Assembly (NCBI RefSeq): GCF_028293835.1
Contig: NZ_JAQGNX010000170.1
Span: 1 to 64,000, forward strand
DNA: 64,000 nt
Origin: Pseudomonas sp.
GTDB lineage: Bacteria > Pseudomonadota > Gammaproteobacteria > Pseudomonadales > Pseudomonadaceae
Direction of reading: 5' to 3'
The translations under genes were made by a program, and so were the position numbers. Position 1 is the stretch's first letter, and each line of letters starts with the position of its first letter. Positions 47,313 through 56,943 of this stretch are shown in pieces. The notes beneath the pieces are model-generated. The model made no database searches and had not been told where the DNA came from. It worked only from the letters and a program-made list of their open reading frames with translations.

Positions 47313-48728
47313 TCAAAACGAACGGATGATCCGCCCAAGGGTTTCCATGGCTTTTTCCGCAACTACATTCCATGGGCTGCCGTAGTTAAGGCGGATGCAG
47401 TTACGAAAGCGCTGGGTCGGCGAAAATATCGGCCCGGGCGCGATGCTGATGCCTTGGGCCAGCGCCATTTGAAACAGCTTCAGCGAATTCATGTGTTCGG
47501 GTAATTCCAGCCAAAGAAAGTAACCACCCGCAGGCTGGCTGACGCGGGTTTGTGCCGGGAAATAGCGGACGATAGCGCTAAGCATTGCGGCTTGTTGTTC
47601 CTCAAGCGCGTACCGCAGCTTACGCAAATGCCGGTCGTAGCCGCCGTGTTGCAGGTAGTCGGCAATCGCCGCTTGGGCCGGCATTGATGCACAGAGCGAC
47701 GTCATTAATTTCAACCGCTCGACTTTCTGCGCATAGCGCCCAGCCGCCACCCAGCCGATTCGATAACCCGGCGCAAGGCTCTTGGCGAACGACCCGCAAT
47801 GCATCACCAGCCCCTCGGTGTCGAACGCTTTGGCCGGTTTCGGTGCGTGGGCGCCGTAATACAGCTCGGCATAGACGTCGTCTTCAATCAGCGGTACCTG
47901 GTGTTTCCGCAACAACGCGACCAAGTCACGTTTTTTGGCTTCAGGCAGGGTGGCGCCCATAGGGTTTTGAAAACTGGTCATGCACCAACACGCTTTAATC
48001 GGATGACGTTCGAGGGTCTGCGCAAGTACGCCCAGGTCAATGCCGTCCCGTGGATGCACCGGTATTTCAACCGCCTTGAGTTTGAGTCGTTCCAGAGTCT
48101 GCAAGCAGGCATAAAACGCCGGTGCTTCAATGGCCACCAGGTCGCCCGGTTGAGTGACCGCTTGCAGACACAGGTTCAGCGCTTCCAGTGCGCCGTTGGT
48201 GATGATCAATTCCTCCATGGGTAACATCAAACCGCCGACCATGTACCTCAGGGCAATTTGTCGCCGCAACTGCGGATTACCGGGCGACATGTCGGTCACC
48301 ACCCATCGCGGGTCCATGTTGCGGGCAGCGCTGGATAGCGAACGCGCCAGGCGCGGCAGGGGAAACAACATCGGGCTCGGGAAAGCGGAGCCGAAGGGTA
48401 CGGTTTGCGGGTCTTTGATAGAGTCCAGCACCGAAAACACCAGCTCGCTGACATCGACATCGACTTCGGTGGAGTCGCTGACATGGCTGCTGACCACGGG
48501 TTCCGAAAACTGCCAGGGCGCGTTGTGGGTGACGAAATACCCGGAGCGCGGTCGCGCCCGAATCAGCCCGCGACGCTCCAACAGGTAATACGCCTGGAAA
48601 ACCGTTGACGGACTGACGCCGTACGTCTGGCTCGCGTAGCGCACCGACGGCACCCGTTCGCCGGGGCCGAGCACCCCGGAGCGGATCAGTTCAGCGATAT
48701 CCTCGGCAAACTTTTCATAACGTTTCAT
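47313..48728 (-). CDS. MocR-type GntR-family regulator with aminotransferase domain
   Basis: A GntR/aminotransferase (MocR/PdxR-like) regulator of 471 residues. N-terminal winged helix (MKRYEKFAEDIAELIRSGVLGPGERVPSVRYASQTYGVSPSTVFQAYYLLERRGLI, about 1-60), then a PLP-fold class I aminotransferase domain (about 110-470) with MTSFQNPMGATL and the PLP-Lys region CGSFAKSLAPGYRIGW. The preferred start is the ATG before the GntR domain. An in-frame ATG 20 codons upstream overlaps the ccoG stop (ATGA) and could be used through translational coupling. Ligand unknown. Confidence 0.9.
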   Translation of the reverse strand: MKRYEKFAEDIAELIRSGVLGPGERVPSVRYASQTYGVSPSTVFQAYYLLERRGLIRARPRSGYFVTHNAPWQFSEPVVSSHVSDSTEVDVDVSELVFSVLDSIKDPQTVPFGSAFPSPMLFPLPRLARSLSSAARNMDPRWVVTDMSPGNPQLRRQIALRYMVGGLMLPMEELIITNGALEALNLCLQAVTQPGDLVAIEAPAFYACLQTLERLKLKAVEIPVHPRDGIDLGVLAQTLERHPIKACWCMTSFQNPMGATLPEAKKRDLVALLRKHQVPLIEDDVYAELYYGAHAPKPAKAFDTEGLVMHCGSFAKSLAPGYRIGWVAAGRYAQKVERLKLMTSLCASMPAQAAIADYLQHGGYDRHLRKLRYALEEQQAAMLSAIVRYFPAQTRVSQPAGGYFLWLELPEHMNSLKLFQMALAQGISIAPGPIFSPTQRFRNCIRLNYGSPWNVVAEKAMETLGRIIRSF

Positions 48729-48784
48729 CGGTACTCGCTGGCTAACAACCTGTGAAGAATCGTACGTGAAGCGCTTTGACCTGA

Positions 48785-50194
48785 TCATCGGTTCAGCGGC
48801 GCTACAAAGCGGCTGGTTGCCTGGCTATGAACGCTGGAGTCATGATCGTCTACCACTTGGAAATCGATACGTTGCGAGCTGCTGGTCGGACGCTCCGCGA
48901 GCATCGCCACCGACACTGGAATGTCGATAATCTCACCGGGGGCGAGGCTGATGGTGGTCTTGCCGTGGAATTCAAAGCCGTCGGCGACCATCTTCAGATG
49001 ATACTGCTGTGACTGCTGAGTCTTGTTTATGATTTTCAGGCTGTAGATATTTTCGATCTGGCCCTGGCTATTTTCACGGAACAGACCCCGGTCTTTGCTG
49101 ACGTCCAGCGAGACCATGGGTCGTTGGACCAAGGCCATGACCAGTGCGCCGATCATCAACGTCAACACGGCGCAGTAACCTATCAGGCGCGGTCGCATTA
49201 ATCGCGTTTTTCCGCCTTCCAGGGTGCGCTCGGAGGTGTAACCGACCAGCCCGCGTGCATAGCCCATTTTGTCCATGATCGAATCACAGGCATCGATGCA
49301 GGCTGCGCAGCCAATGCACTCCATTTGCAGACCGTCGCGGATGTCGATGCCGGTGGGACACACCTGCACGCACACTTGGCAATCGATGCAATCACCCAGT
49401 CCCACGGAAGCAGGCTCGACTTCACGTTTACGCGGGCCGCGATGCTCGCCGCGTGCGGCGTTATAGGAAACGGTGAGCGTGTCTTTGTCGAACATCACGC
49501 TTTGAAAGCGCGCGTAAGGGCACATGTGCATGCACACGGCTTCACGTAACCAGCCGGCATTGATATAGGTGGCGGCGGTGAAAAACAGTACCCAGAACAA
49601 ACTGACGCCGCTGAGGTGTAAGGTCAGCAATTCCATGGCCAGCGGCCGAATCGGGGTGAAGTAGCCAATAAACGTCAGGCCGGTCAACAGGCTGATAGCC
49701 AACCATAACGTATGTTTAATCGAGCGCCGCAGCAGCTTGTTGATTCCCCATGGCGCGGCTTGCAGCTTTATTCGCTGATTGCGTTCGCCTTCAGTGACCT
49801 TCTCGCACCACATGAATATCCAGGTCCAGGTGCTTTGCGGGCAGGTATAACCACACCAGACGCGCCCGGCAAACACCGTGATCGCAAACAAGCCAAAGGC
49901 ACAGATGATCAGCAGTGCAGACAGCAGGATGAAATCTTGCGGCCAGAACGTTGCACCAAAGATATGGAATTTGCTATCAGCCAGATCCCAAAGCACCGCC
50001 TGGCGTCCGCTCCAGTTCAGCCATACCGTGCCAAAAAACAGCAAAAACAAAACCCCAGTGCCGCTCAACCGCAACGTGCGAAACAGCCCCGTGAAACTGC
50101 GGGAATGAATCAGGTTATCGCTGGATTTGGGCTTGGCGTTAGCGCGTGAGGGTTCAAGCGGTTCAATGATCTGGACGGGGATGCGTTCGCTCAT
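48785..50194 (-). CDS. ccoG: Cytochrome c oxidase accessory protein CcoG
   Basis: An integral-membrane iron-sulfur protein of 469 residues needed for copper delivery to cbb3-type oxidase (CcoG/RdxA/FixG). TM helices at about 40-60, 90-115, 160-180, 200-220 and 335-355. Cys motifs: WCGYTCPQ, CMHMCPY, and two 4Fe-4S ferredoxin clusters DCIDCQVCVQVCPTGID and ECIGCAACIDACDS. The C-terminal immunoglobulin-like domain (about 375-469) is typical. The gene stands alone, away from ccoNOPQ or ccoHIS, so it may be an extra copy. The MocR gene starts at its stop. Confidence 0.95.
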   Translation of the reverse strand: MSERIPVQIIEPLEPSRANAKPKSSDNLIHSRSFTGLFRTLRLSGTGVLFLLFFGTVWLNWSGRQAVLWDLADSKFHIFGATFWPQDFILLSALLIICAFGLFAITVFAGRVWCGYTCPQSTWTWIFMWCEKVTEGERNQRIKLQAAPWGINKLLRRSIKHTLWLAISLLTGLTFIGYFTPIRPLAMELLTLHLSGVSLFWVLFFTAATYINAGWLREAVCMHMCPYARFQSVMFDKDTLTVSYNAARGEHRGPRKREVEPASVGLGDCIDCQVCVQVCPTGIDIRDGLQMECIGCAACIDACDSIMDKMGYARGLVGYTSERTLEGGKTRLMRPRLIGYCAVLTLMIGALVMALVQRPMVSLDVSKDRGLFRENSQGQIENIYSLKIINKTQQSQQYHLKMVADGFEFHGKTTISLAPGEIIDIPVSVAMLAERPTSSSQRIDFQVVDDHDSSVHSQATSRFVAPLNR

Positions 50195-50400
50195 GGTGGG
50201 TACTCATTAGCCTCGATCAGGCCGATGAACTATGGGCGTGCAACTGTTTGCATAACAGACTCAGGTATTTGAATAAAAAGCGGATCAGATGACGAAATGT
50301 CCAACGGTCTTACTGGGTTTTACCGACGTTGTTGCAAGCCAGACTTGCCTGCCAAGCGCGTACAGGGGTCCCACAGAAAGATTGCAATCGGTGTGGGAAT

Positions 50401-51462
50401 TTACCCCCGCGGTAAATCAAGCACTACGGTCAGGCCGCCGCCAAGGGTTTGTTGCAATTGCAGGTCGCCGCCCATTCGCCGTGCGGCTTCGCGGGCAATG
50501 GTCATGCCCATGCCGACCCCGCCGGAGTTGCGGTTGCGCGAGCTTTCCAGGCGATAAAACGGCTCGAACACCGCCTCTCGTTGCTCGGGGGCTATACCGG
50601 GACCACGGTCGACCACTCGGATCTGGACCGCCTGCGCACTGTCCTGAATATCGATGTGAGCGTGGCCGGCATAGCGCAGGGCATTATCGATCAGGTTGTT
50701 CAAGCACGACCGCAAGGCCATTGGCTGTGCCTTGAGCGGCGCGCAATGGCCGTGGCATTGCACGTCATCACCTTGGTCCTGAGCGTTCTCGGTGAGGGAA
50801 TCAACCAGTGCTTGCAGATCGAAAAGCTGTGGTGCCTCGCGGGTGCGTTGCTCGTTCAGATAGGTCAGTGTGGCATCAAGCATGCCGATCATGTCGTCCA
50901 GGTCCTGGGACATTTGCCCGTGCAGCTTTGGCTCTTCGATCTGCTCGACCCGCAGTTTCAAACGCGAGAGTGGCGTGCGCAGGTCGTGGGACATGGCCGC
51001 GAGCATTCGCCCACGTTGTTGTACCTGTTCACGGATGCGCTGCTGCATCAGGTTGAAGGTTTGGGCCGCCTTTCGCGCTTCATAAGGCCCGCTAATTTCC
51101 AAGGGCGGGCTGTCGAGGTTTTCGCTTAAACGTTCAGCGGCCTCGCTCATGCGCCGGATAGGCCGGCTCAGGGCCTTGGCGCCGTACCACGCGGCGACCA
51201 CCAACGTGATCAGCTGGAACACCAAGGGCACGATTGGTCCGCCAAAAAATGGCGGCCTTCCGGGCGGATGCTGCGAAGGCGGTCGGAAACGTTCAAAGCG
51301 CGGACCAGGGGCTTCGTGCTCCGTGGAAAACGGCGGCGGCGGTGGCGCAGGCGGCGGGCCGTAGTGCATGAACCACATAAAGGCCAACAAATGCGCTAAC
51401 AGAATAGCCAGCAATGCACCGCCGAAAAGCCTGGCAAACAGGCTGTCAGCCGAACGAATCAA
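50401..51462 (-). CDS. Two-component sensor histidine kinase
   Basis: A 353-residue EnvZ-like sensor kinase, the partner of the upstream response regulator, overlapping it by ATGA. TM1 at about 10-33, a Pro/Phe/His-rich periplasmic loop of about 45 residues (34-78, starting PPPAPPPPPF), TM2 at about 75-95, HAMP, HisKA with the phospho-acceptor in AAMSHDLRTPLSR, HATPase with DNALRYAGHAH, DRGPGIAP and GGVGMGMTIA. The periplasmic loop is short and not a recognised sensor domain. The signal is unknown. Confidence 0.92.
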   Translation of the reverse strand: MIRSADSLFARLFGGALLAILLAHLLAFMWFMHYGPPPAPPPPPFSTEHEAPGPRFERFRPPSQHPPGRPPFFGGPIVPLVFQLITLVVAAWYGAKALSRPIRRMSEAAERLSENLDSPPLEISGPYEARKAAQTFNLMQQRIREQVQQRGRMLAAMSHDLRTPLSRLKLRVEQIEEPKLHGQMSQDLDDMIGMLDATLTYLNEQRTREAPQLFDLQALVDSLTENAQDQGDDVQCHGHCAPLKAQPMALRSCLNNLIDNALRYAGHAHIDIQDSAQAVQIRVVDRGPGIAPEQREAVFEPFYRLESSRNRNSGGVGMGMTIAREAARRMGGDLQLQQTLGGGLTVVLDLPRG

Positions 51463-52214
51463 CCGATGTCCCTGGCGTCGAAGAGATAACCTTCGCCGCG
51501 CACGGTTTTAATCAGCTGCGGCGCTTTGGGATCATCACCCAGCTTCTGCCGCAGGCGCGATACCAGCAGATCAATGCTGCGGTCGAAGGCATCGGTAGTG
51601 CGGCCACGGGCAGCGTCGAGCAGTTGCTCGCGGTTAAGTACGCGTCGCGGGCGCTCAAGAAAAACACACAACAAGCGGAACTCGGCATTGGACAGCGGCA
51701 CCACCAGGCCGTCGGGCGCAGTCAGTTGGCGCATCACGTTGTTCAGTCGCCAGGCATCGAACCGCACAATGGCCCGTGGCTCGCTGCTGCGATCATCACG
51801 CACCCGGCGCAGCACGGTTTGAATGCGCGCTACCAGTTCACGGGGCTCGAACGGCTTGGCCATATAATCATCGGCGCCCAGCTCCAGGCCGATGATCCGG
51901 TCGGTGGGTTCGCAACGTGCAGTCAGCATCAGGATCGGGATGTCAGAGGTGCCACGCAACCAACGGCACAACGACAAACCGTCTTCACCGGGCAGCATCA
52001 GGTCCAGCACTACGACGTCGAACGCCTCTTCTTGCAGCGCCTGGCGCATGGCAACCCCATCGGTGACCCCACGACTCTGAATATTGAAACGCGCCAGGTA
52101 ATCGCACAAAAGCTCACGTATCGGCACATCGTCATCGACGATCAGTGCACGGGTGTTCCAGCGACGTTCTTCGGCCGGGGCGTTGTCAGGAGTAGGGGTG
52201 GGCTCTAGTTGCAT
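51459..52214 (-). CDS. OmpR-family response regulator
   Basis: A response regulator of 251 residues. Receiver at about 22-140 with the acidic pair VDDD, phospho-acceptor Asp71 in VVVLDLMLPGEDG and Lys in YMAKPF. Winged-helix DNA-binding domain at about 150-245 with LSNAEFRLLCVFLERPRRVLNREQLLDAARG and VSRLRQKLGDD. It overlaps the kinase gene; together a complete two-component system with an unknown regulon. The leader MQLEPTPTPDNAPAEERRW is unusually long and Pro-rich. Confidence 0.92.
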   Translation of the reverse strand: MQLEPTPTPDNAPAEERRWNTRALIVDDDVPIRELLCDYLARFNIQSRGVTDGVAMRQALQEEAFDVVVLDLMLPGEDGLSLCRWLRGTSDIPILMLTARCEPTDRIIGLELGADDYMAKPFEPRELVARIQTVLRRVRDDRSSEPRAIVRFDAWRLNNVMRQLTAPDGLVVPLSNAEFRLLCVFLERPRRVLNREQLLDAARGRTTDAFDRSIDLLVSRLRQKLGDDPKAPQLIKTVRGEGYLFDARDIG

Positions 52215-52388
52215 GGTGCGATTGTCGCCTGAAGGTTAAGAACAACGCTGCACGCATGCTACTGCGCATACAGACGGGGCGGAAGGCTGTTCTGTCCAGG
52301 TGTCGTGGGATTGTCGTGAATGTATCGGGCAGGATACAAAGGCTAGCGGGTCAGGAGGCGACGTTGGTGGCCTCAAGACATCGCGCAT

Positions 52389-53471
52389 TTACATAAAGCT
52401 GATGGTGAAGCTCAAGGAGCCCTTGGCTTCTCCCGCAACGATAGTTTGGGCATCACCGGTCTGGTAGTAGCGTGCGCTCAATCTCAGCACCGTATTGCCG
52501 GGTGAAATCGGCATCAAGGGGACGTCACGGCCCAGCGCTACGGGCGTGATACCGTCGCCGCGCAAAATCTGAATGGCCACACCCCTGGCGTCAGAATCCG
52601 TAGTCAGGGTGAACCCGCCTTCAACGTCGGGGATAGGCACCGAGCCATTCACACCGTCAAGACGAATGGTTGCCCAGGCAACGGTAACGTCGTTAGGATC
52701 GCTCTCACAGTTGCCCAGGGCAATTGAAAAAGGGGTGGGGATTGTGCCGTAACCGGGACCGGTGAAATCCGAGGAGCGCCGTTCGCCGAGGTCCACCGGA
52801 TTATCACTGACCACCGAGATGTCGCATTGCGCCTGGATCACGGTTGCCTTGACGTTGAAGTAAAACGCTGGATCGATCTGTGAAAATCGCGTGCTGAACA
52901 CTTGGGTGTCCACCGTCTGGGGGCCGGAAGCGATGGGGCCGGTCTTGATCAATGTGGCATTTCCCAGCAGCGTGATGATGCGCAGAGGGTCCTGCGTTGG
53001 CTCCCTTAATATCGCACTGAACGGTACGGTAGGCCCTTGGGCGACCGGTACGAAAGAGTCAGGAGCAACCCCATCAAACGGATGGCCGAGTTTAATTCTT
53101 ACCCCCACCCCCGCAATACCGGTCTGGAATACTTTGCCGGTGACATCTTCACCGCCAACAGGAGGCAGCGGGTTTGGAAAGATCGGCGCCACCTGAACAG
53201 TACTAAATGCCAGGACGCTGCCCACTTGGTTTTCACACTGCACGTAACGGCCATCGGCTGTCGTAGTAACGAACGGACGATCCAATTGGCCAATGACACT
53301 TCCGATGGATGCATGTCGCGGCACGTAAACCGAGCCGATATTGAGATTAAACGTATAGGGTGCCGGATTGGCCCCCGGTCTGATTTCGCAAAAGCTCGCG
53401 GCAAACGCAGTTGTGCCCTGCAAGCCGGCCAAGAGCGCCAGAGCTGAGGTAAAAAGTAAAATTGATTTCAT
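52389..53471 (-). CDS. Fimbrial tip adhesin-like subunit
   Basis: Last gene of a chaperone-usher operon; 360 residues. Signal peptide ends near TTAFA/AS. It is twice the size of the pilin and has two parts: an N-terminal region (about 25-200) unlike ordinary pilins and a C-terminal pilin domain (about 210-360) with the Cys pair in IQAQCDISVV and LGNCESDP and the final beta strand GSLSFTISFM that takes the chaperone. This layout is that of tip adhesins (MrkD/FimH-type). The receptor is unknown. Confidence 0.85.
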   Translation of the reverse strand: MKSILLFTSALALLAGLQGTTAFAASFCEIRPGANPAPYTFNLNIGSVYVPRHASIGSVIGQLDRPFVTTTADGRYVQCENQVGSVLAFSTVQVAPIFPNPLPPVGGEDVTGKVFQTGIAGVGVRIKLGHPFDGVAPDSFVPVAQGPTVPFSAILREPTQDPLRIITLLGNATLIKTGPIASGPQTVDTQVFSTRFSQIDPAFYFNVKATVIQAQCDISVVSDNPVDLGERRSSDFTGPGYGTIPTPFSIALGNCESDPNDVTVAWATIRLDGVNGSVPIPDVEGGFTLTTDSDARGVAIQILRGDGITPVALGRDVPLMPISPGNTVLRLSARYYQTGDAQTIVAGEAKGSLSFTISFM

Positions 53472-53490
53472 TGTGGTGTCCTGGGCAATC

Positions 53491-53517
53491 AGGGCACGAG
53501 CCTTGCTCCGGTGCCCT
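53491..53517. promoter_or_regulatory. Intercistronic hairpin between usher and adhesin genes
   Basis: AGGGCAC (53491-53497) and GTGCCCT (53511-53517) are exact complements, with GAG/CTC pairing inside. It lies in the 64-base gap after the usher stop on the minus strand. There is no T-run, so it is more likely a message-stability or attenuation element than a terminator. Confidence 0.5.
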
Positions 53518-53535
53518 TGAAAAGGGGGGCCGCCG

Positions 53536-56058
53536 TTAAGCTCTGAGGCACATCAAGGTTTGCAACCGATAACCCTGCTTCAGGTCCATGGATGCCGGAA
53601 TTACCCGCAGTTGGCACTGATGTTCGGCCAGTTCGCCCCAACGCACGGTCAACGTCTGCGGTTCGGCGTGTGTGGACAACAGCATCTGTCCAGCCTGACC
53701 GACAATACTTAATACGGCGCCTGTGGCATCGCTGACTTGCGCGCCAAAAGGCAGAGGGCGGCCGTCGGGGCTATGCCCGGTGATAACCAATCGATTCACG
53801 GAACGAGCAGCAAACGTCGCCTTGACCACCGCGCCGCGTCGAGGAACGACCTGCGCAGAGCCGTTATCGATTTCTATCTCGGGCCCCAGTTGGTCGGTTT
53901 GTAGCACCACCGAGTTGACACGGTACGGACGTAAGGACGGAACCAGGGCGTATCCCTTTTCATTGGTACGCGCCCCTGTGGCATTCATCACCCCGACCCC
54001 GGCAATCCCCGGGACGTGCACCAGCGCTGAGGTGTCACCCATGTAGGATCCCAATTCGACGCCGTCAGCATGCAGCAGCACTGCCCCGCTGGCGTTAAGC
54101 GACAGATTGCGCGAGTCGCTGCCTTGAGTGATACCAACACCGACGCTGGCCACCGACGCTTGGTAGCCGAGCGACAGTGATGTGGATTGCTGGCGGTTTT
54201 CGTCGCTAGACAACGAAGCACTGTAGTTCAGGCGGTTTTGATCCGTGCTGCCGGTCAGACGGGCCGCCTGATTATAGCGACCGCCGTTTTCCCTGAAGTC
54301 CAGTGTTGCGCGGTTCGAATGGCCGAAATCCAGAGGGAAAGACAAGCTGAGTCCCATCTGTCGATCGTCGCCCAATCCACCTTCGCTCAGGGGCTGAGAG
54401 GCGAACAGGCTGTAGGTTATGCCCTTGTATTGGGTATTGACGTTGAATTGAAACTGCCGTTGCTGGTAATCGGAACTCCAGAAGTCTTCCTGTGACCAGG
54501 TCAAATTGATTGAACTTGCATCGCCCAGGTTTTGCATCACCGCTGCCTCCAGCCGACTGCGGCGGCCGCCCCGGAAGGTGGACTCGCGGCGCCGTTCACG
54601 CACGGCTTCGTCGAAGTCGCGATAGCCCTCTGTCGAGTAGCGATAACCGGCGAAGCGCAAACTGGTATTGGTCTGGAATGATTTGCCGTATTTGATGGCG
54701 TAGCTCATGCCGTCCACGCGCCGGGCCGTCAGGTTATCGATGTCGGCGCTGGAACGTGTTACATCGAACCCAAGGGCGCCAATGCGCCCCAGATCTTTGG
54801 CGATTCCCAGGTTGCTCGCCCGGTAAAAATCACTGGCCAGTACACCGCCGTAAAACGTCGAATCCCACATGCCGCCCATGGCCAGCGTTCCCTGCCAAAG
54901 CAATGGATCTTGCAGGTTGCTTGCCGGGTTATATCGACCGAGCGAAGCGCTGTAGCGCCAGACGCCTTCGCGTAGCAAGTTACCGAGTGAGGCGTAAGGT
55001 TGCGTAAAGCGCCGGACCTGACCGTCGTCTTCGGTCAGGACGACTTCCAGCTCGCCGCTGCCCCCGGCCGTGCTGAGGTCGTCGATTTCATACGGGCCGG
55101 CGCTGACGTACGTGGAGTAAATCGGGTAACCGTTTTGCAACACTTCAACCTTGGCACGGCTTTGAGCGACACCACGAATAACCGGTGCGTACCCTTGGAG
55201 TGAGTCCGGCAGCATGCCCAGATCCGTCGCGACAACCATGCCCTTGATTGGCAGACTTCTAAACACGTCGCCTGGGGTGAAGGTTTCGCCAAGGGTCAGG
55301 TTTGCATGGGTCCCCGGCACGTCGCGTTGCGCGTAGGTGTAAGCGCGGACCCACTCGCGGTTGCCGTCCGAGGTTTGACGAAGGGACTGATTGCTGCGCA
55401 AGCGCCAGCCGCCAAGATTAATCCCGCTATTAAGTTGCAGGTCATCGGAATGGGTCGATCCACGGCGGCGACTCGAGCCTTGCTGGGCCGAGACTTGATA
55501 GTTGAAAAACGCGGCGTTAATGCCGGCATCCCAACGTATGGGGTCGACATAGCCGATGCTATCGCGGCGCATGGCAATGTGCGGAATGGACAATGCCAAT
55601 TTCATCTGGCCGCCGTCGAACTCCACGTGGGAGCCAGGTACCAATCTGATGAGATCAATGCAGCCCATCTGCAAACCGTTGAGTTCCTCCAGGCGGTCAA
55701 TGCGCAGGCCTGCTTGCTCCAGCAACGCCTGTGAAAGGCAAGGTACTAACTGAGCGCCGTCAGGGCTTGACATGAACTCGATCTCACGCTCTTCCAGGAA
55801 GGCCTGGTTGACTGATACTTCAACCCGATACCGGCCAGGCGCCAGGCTGTGTTCATTCGCCAGGGCTTTCAACGAAAGTGCGCCGGCGTCCGCGCTGTGG
55901 GCTGAGTTCTGACGCATGAAGCCGGACTGAAACTCAAGGATTTCGGTTGCCAATATGGCTTCAGACTTCCCCAAAACCATACCGCTGCTACCGATGATGA
56001 ACCACTGAGCCAGGCGCAGGCGACAGGGAGGGCGCCATCCACTGAATGAAAGCGTCAT
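53536..56058 (-). CDS. Fimbrial outer-membrane usher
   Basis: An 840-residue outer-membrane usher forming the pore for pilus assembly. Signal region at about 1-40, N-terminal periplasmic domain (about 42-170, with FQSGFM and VEVSVNQAFLEE), the large barrel (about 180-640) with the plug in the middle (SAGPYEIDDL, PYASLGNLLREGVWRYSASLGRY), and C-terminal domains ending in a Cys-containing stretch (about 690-840, AEHQCQLRV and LMCLRA). All usher family blocks are present; length is normal. Between chaperone and adhesin. Confidence 0.93.
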   Translation of the reverse strand: MTLSFSGWRPPCRLRLAQWFIIGSSGMVLGKSEAILATEILEFQSGFMRQNSAHSADAGALSLKALANEHSLAPGRYRVEVSVNQAFLEEREIEFMSSPDGAQLVPCLSQALLEQAGLRIDRLEELNGLQMGCIDLIRLVPGSHVEFDGGQMKLALSIPHIAMRRDSIGYVDPIRWDAGINAAFFNYQVSAQQGSSRRRGSTHSDDLQLNSGINLGGWRLRSNQSLRQTSDGNREWVRAYTYAQRDVPGTHANLTLGETFTPGDVFRSLPIKGMVVATDLGMLPDSLQGYAPVIRGVAQSRAKVEVLQNGYPIYSTYVSAGPYEIDDLSTAGGSGELEVVLTEDDGQVRRFTQPYASLGNLLREGVWRYSASLGRYNPASNLQDPLLWQGTLAMGGMWDSTFYGGVLASDFYRASNLGIAKDLGRIGALGFDVTRSSADIDNLTARRVDGMSYAIKYGKSFQTNTSLRFAGYRYSTEGYRDFDEAVRERRRESTFRGGRRSRLEAAVMQNLGDASSINLTWSQEDFWSSDYQQRQFQFNVNTQYKGITYSLFASQPLSEGGLGDDRQMGLSLSFPLDFGHSNRATLDFRENGGRYNQAARLTGSTDQNRLNYSASLSSDENRQQSTSLSLGYQASVASVGVGITQGSDSRNLSLNASGAVLLHADGVELGSYMGDTSALVHVPGIAGVGVMNATGARTNEKGYALVPSLRPYRVNSVVLQTDQLGPEIEIDNGSAQVVPRRGAVVKATFAARSVNRLVITGHSPDGRPLPFGAQVSDATGAVLSIVGQAGQMLLSTHAEPQTLTVRWGELAEHQCQLRVIPASMDLKQGYRLQTLMCLRA

Positions 56059-56090
56059 GGAAAAGTTCCAGGCAAATGTATCTCGTGGGG

Positions 56091-56846
56091 TTAAAATTTC
56101 GAATCAACCGATGCGCTTAAGGGAGGGGTTGTTGCACCGTAATCGTTGATCGCTGAAAACGTTACGCGCAGGTCGTTGCTCGCTTTGATGGCGCTTAACG
56201 GGTAGGTCTGGCTTGACATAGGCTCGACCATTGCCGGGCTGCTCAGATGCTCTTGTTGGCCAGCGCCGGAAAGGCCGATACGAATAAAAGAAACATGGAA
56301 AGGGGTCGGGTTATCTACGCGCAGGAGTGAGTTGCCGCTCACGGTATTGATTGACCACTTAAGATCCTTCATACGCGCTGCAGGACTGTCCTTTAGTTCG
56401 CTGGGACGATAGAACAGCTTAAGTCGTGAGCGCAGGGCAATGTTCAGAAAGTTACCGTTATTACCTGCCTCGACGTGTGGAATTTCTTGCACATTAAAAT
56501 AGAACAATGACTCGCGGTCTTTGGGAAGTTCATTGGGCAAGCCGTTGATCTGCACCTGTTGTTCTTTCCCTCCATCGAGTCGAAACAGCGGTGGCGATGA
56601 GATGAACGGCACTGCGGTTGTCGTGTCGTCGGTGGCGGTATTGATCCAGGTCTGTACCGCATAAACAGAGGTGCCTGGATTAGTAACAATCAATGAAACG
56701 CTGCGTTTGTCGCTTTCAAATACCACACGGGTACCATTGATGGTCAAGGCTGCCTGGCTGGCAGGCATATAACTGGCCATGACCAGGGTAGCCATGCAGG
56801 TAAAAAGGGTAGGCCCGAGGGCGCTGAAACGGAATATGCCAAACAT
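56091..56846 (-). CDS. Fimbrial periplasmic chaperone
   Basis: A PapD-like chaperone of 251 residues. Signal peptide of about 32 residues ends near PASQA/ALTI. Domain 1 has the motifs TRVVFESDKRSVSLIVTN (with the conserved Arg) and FRLDGGKEQQVQI, then NELPKDRESLFYFNVQEIPHV, the family signature. Domain 2 is at about 140-250. Folds fimbrial subunits in the periplasm by donor-strand complementation and hands them to the usher. Between the major subunit and the usher. Confidence 0.93.
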   Translation of the reverse strand: MFGIFRFSALGPTLFTCMATLVMASYMPASQAALTINGTRVVFESDKRSVSLIVTNPGTSVYAVQTWINTATDDTTTAVPFISSPPLFRLDGGKEQQVQINGLPNELPKDRESLFYFNVQEIPHVEAGNNGNFLNIALRSRLKLFYRPSELKDSPAARMKDLKWSINTVSGNSLLRVDNPTPFHVSFIRIGLSGAGQQEHLSSPAMVEPMSSQTYPLSAIKASNDLRVTFSAINDYGATTPPLSASVDSKF

Positions 56847-56900
56847 CTACAAATACCTATGACCGAAGCGCGAAACGCACCGGATACATCAAGAGTGTGA

Positions 56901-56930
56901 CTGACCGGACGCGAATGGCGTACCGGTCAG
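56901..56930. promoter_or_regulatory. Intercistronic stem-loop after the major fimbrial subunit gene
   Basis: CTGACCGGACGC and GCGTACCGGTCAG form a 12-bp stem with one bulged A and a GAATG loop, in the 97-bp gap between the subunit stop and the chaperone start. No T-run follows on the minus strand. Stem-loops at this place in other fimbrial operons protect or separate the abundant pilin message; that role is an inference here. Confidence 0.65.
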
Positions 56931-56943
56931 GACAGGCTATGTA

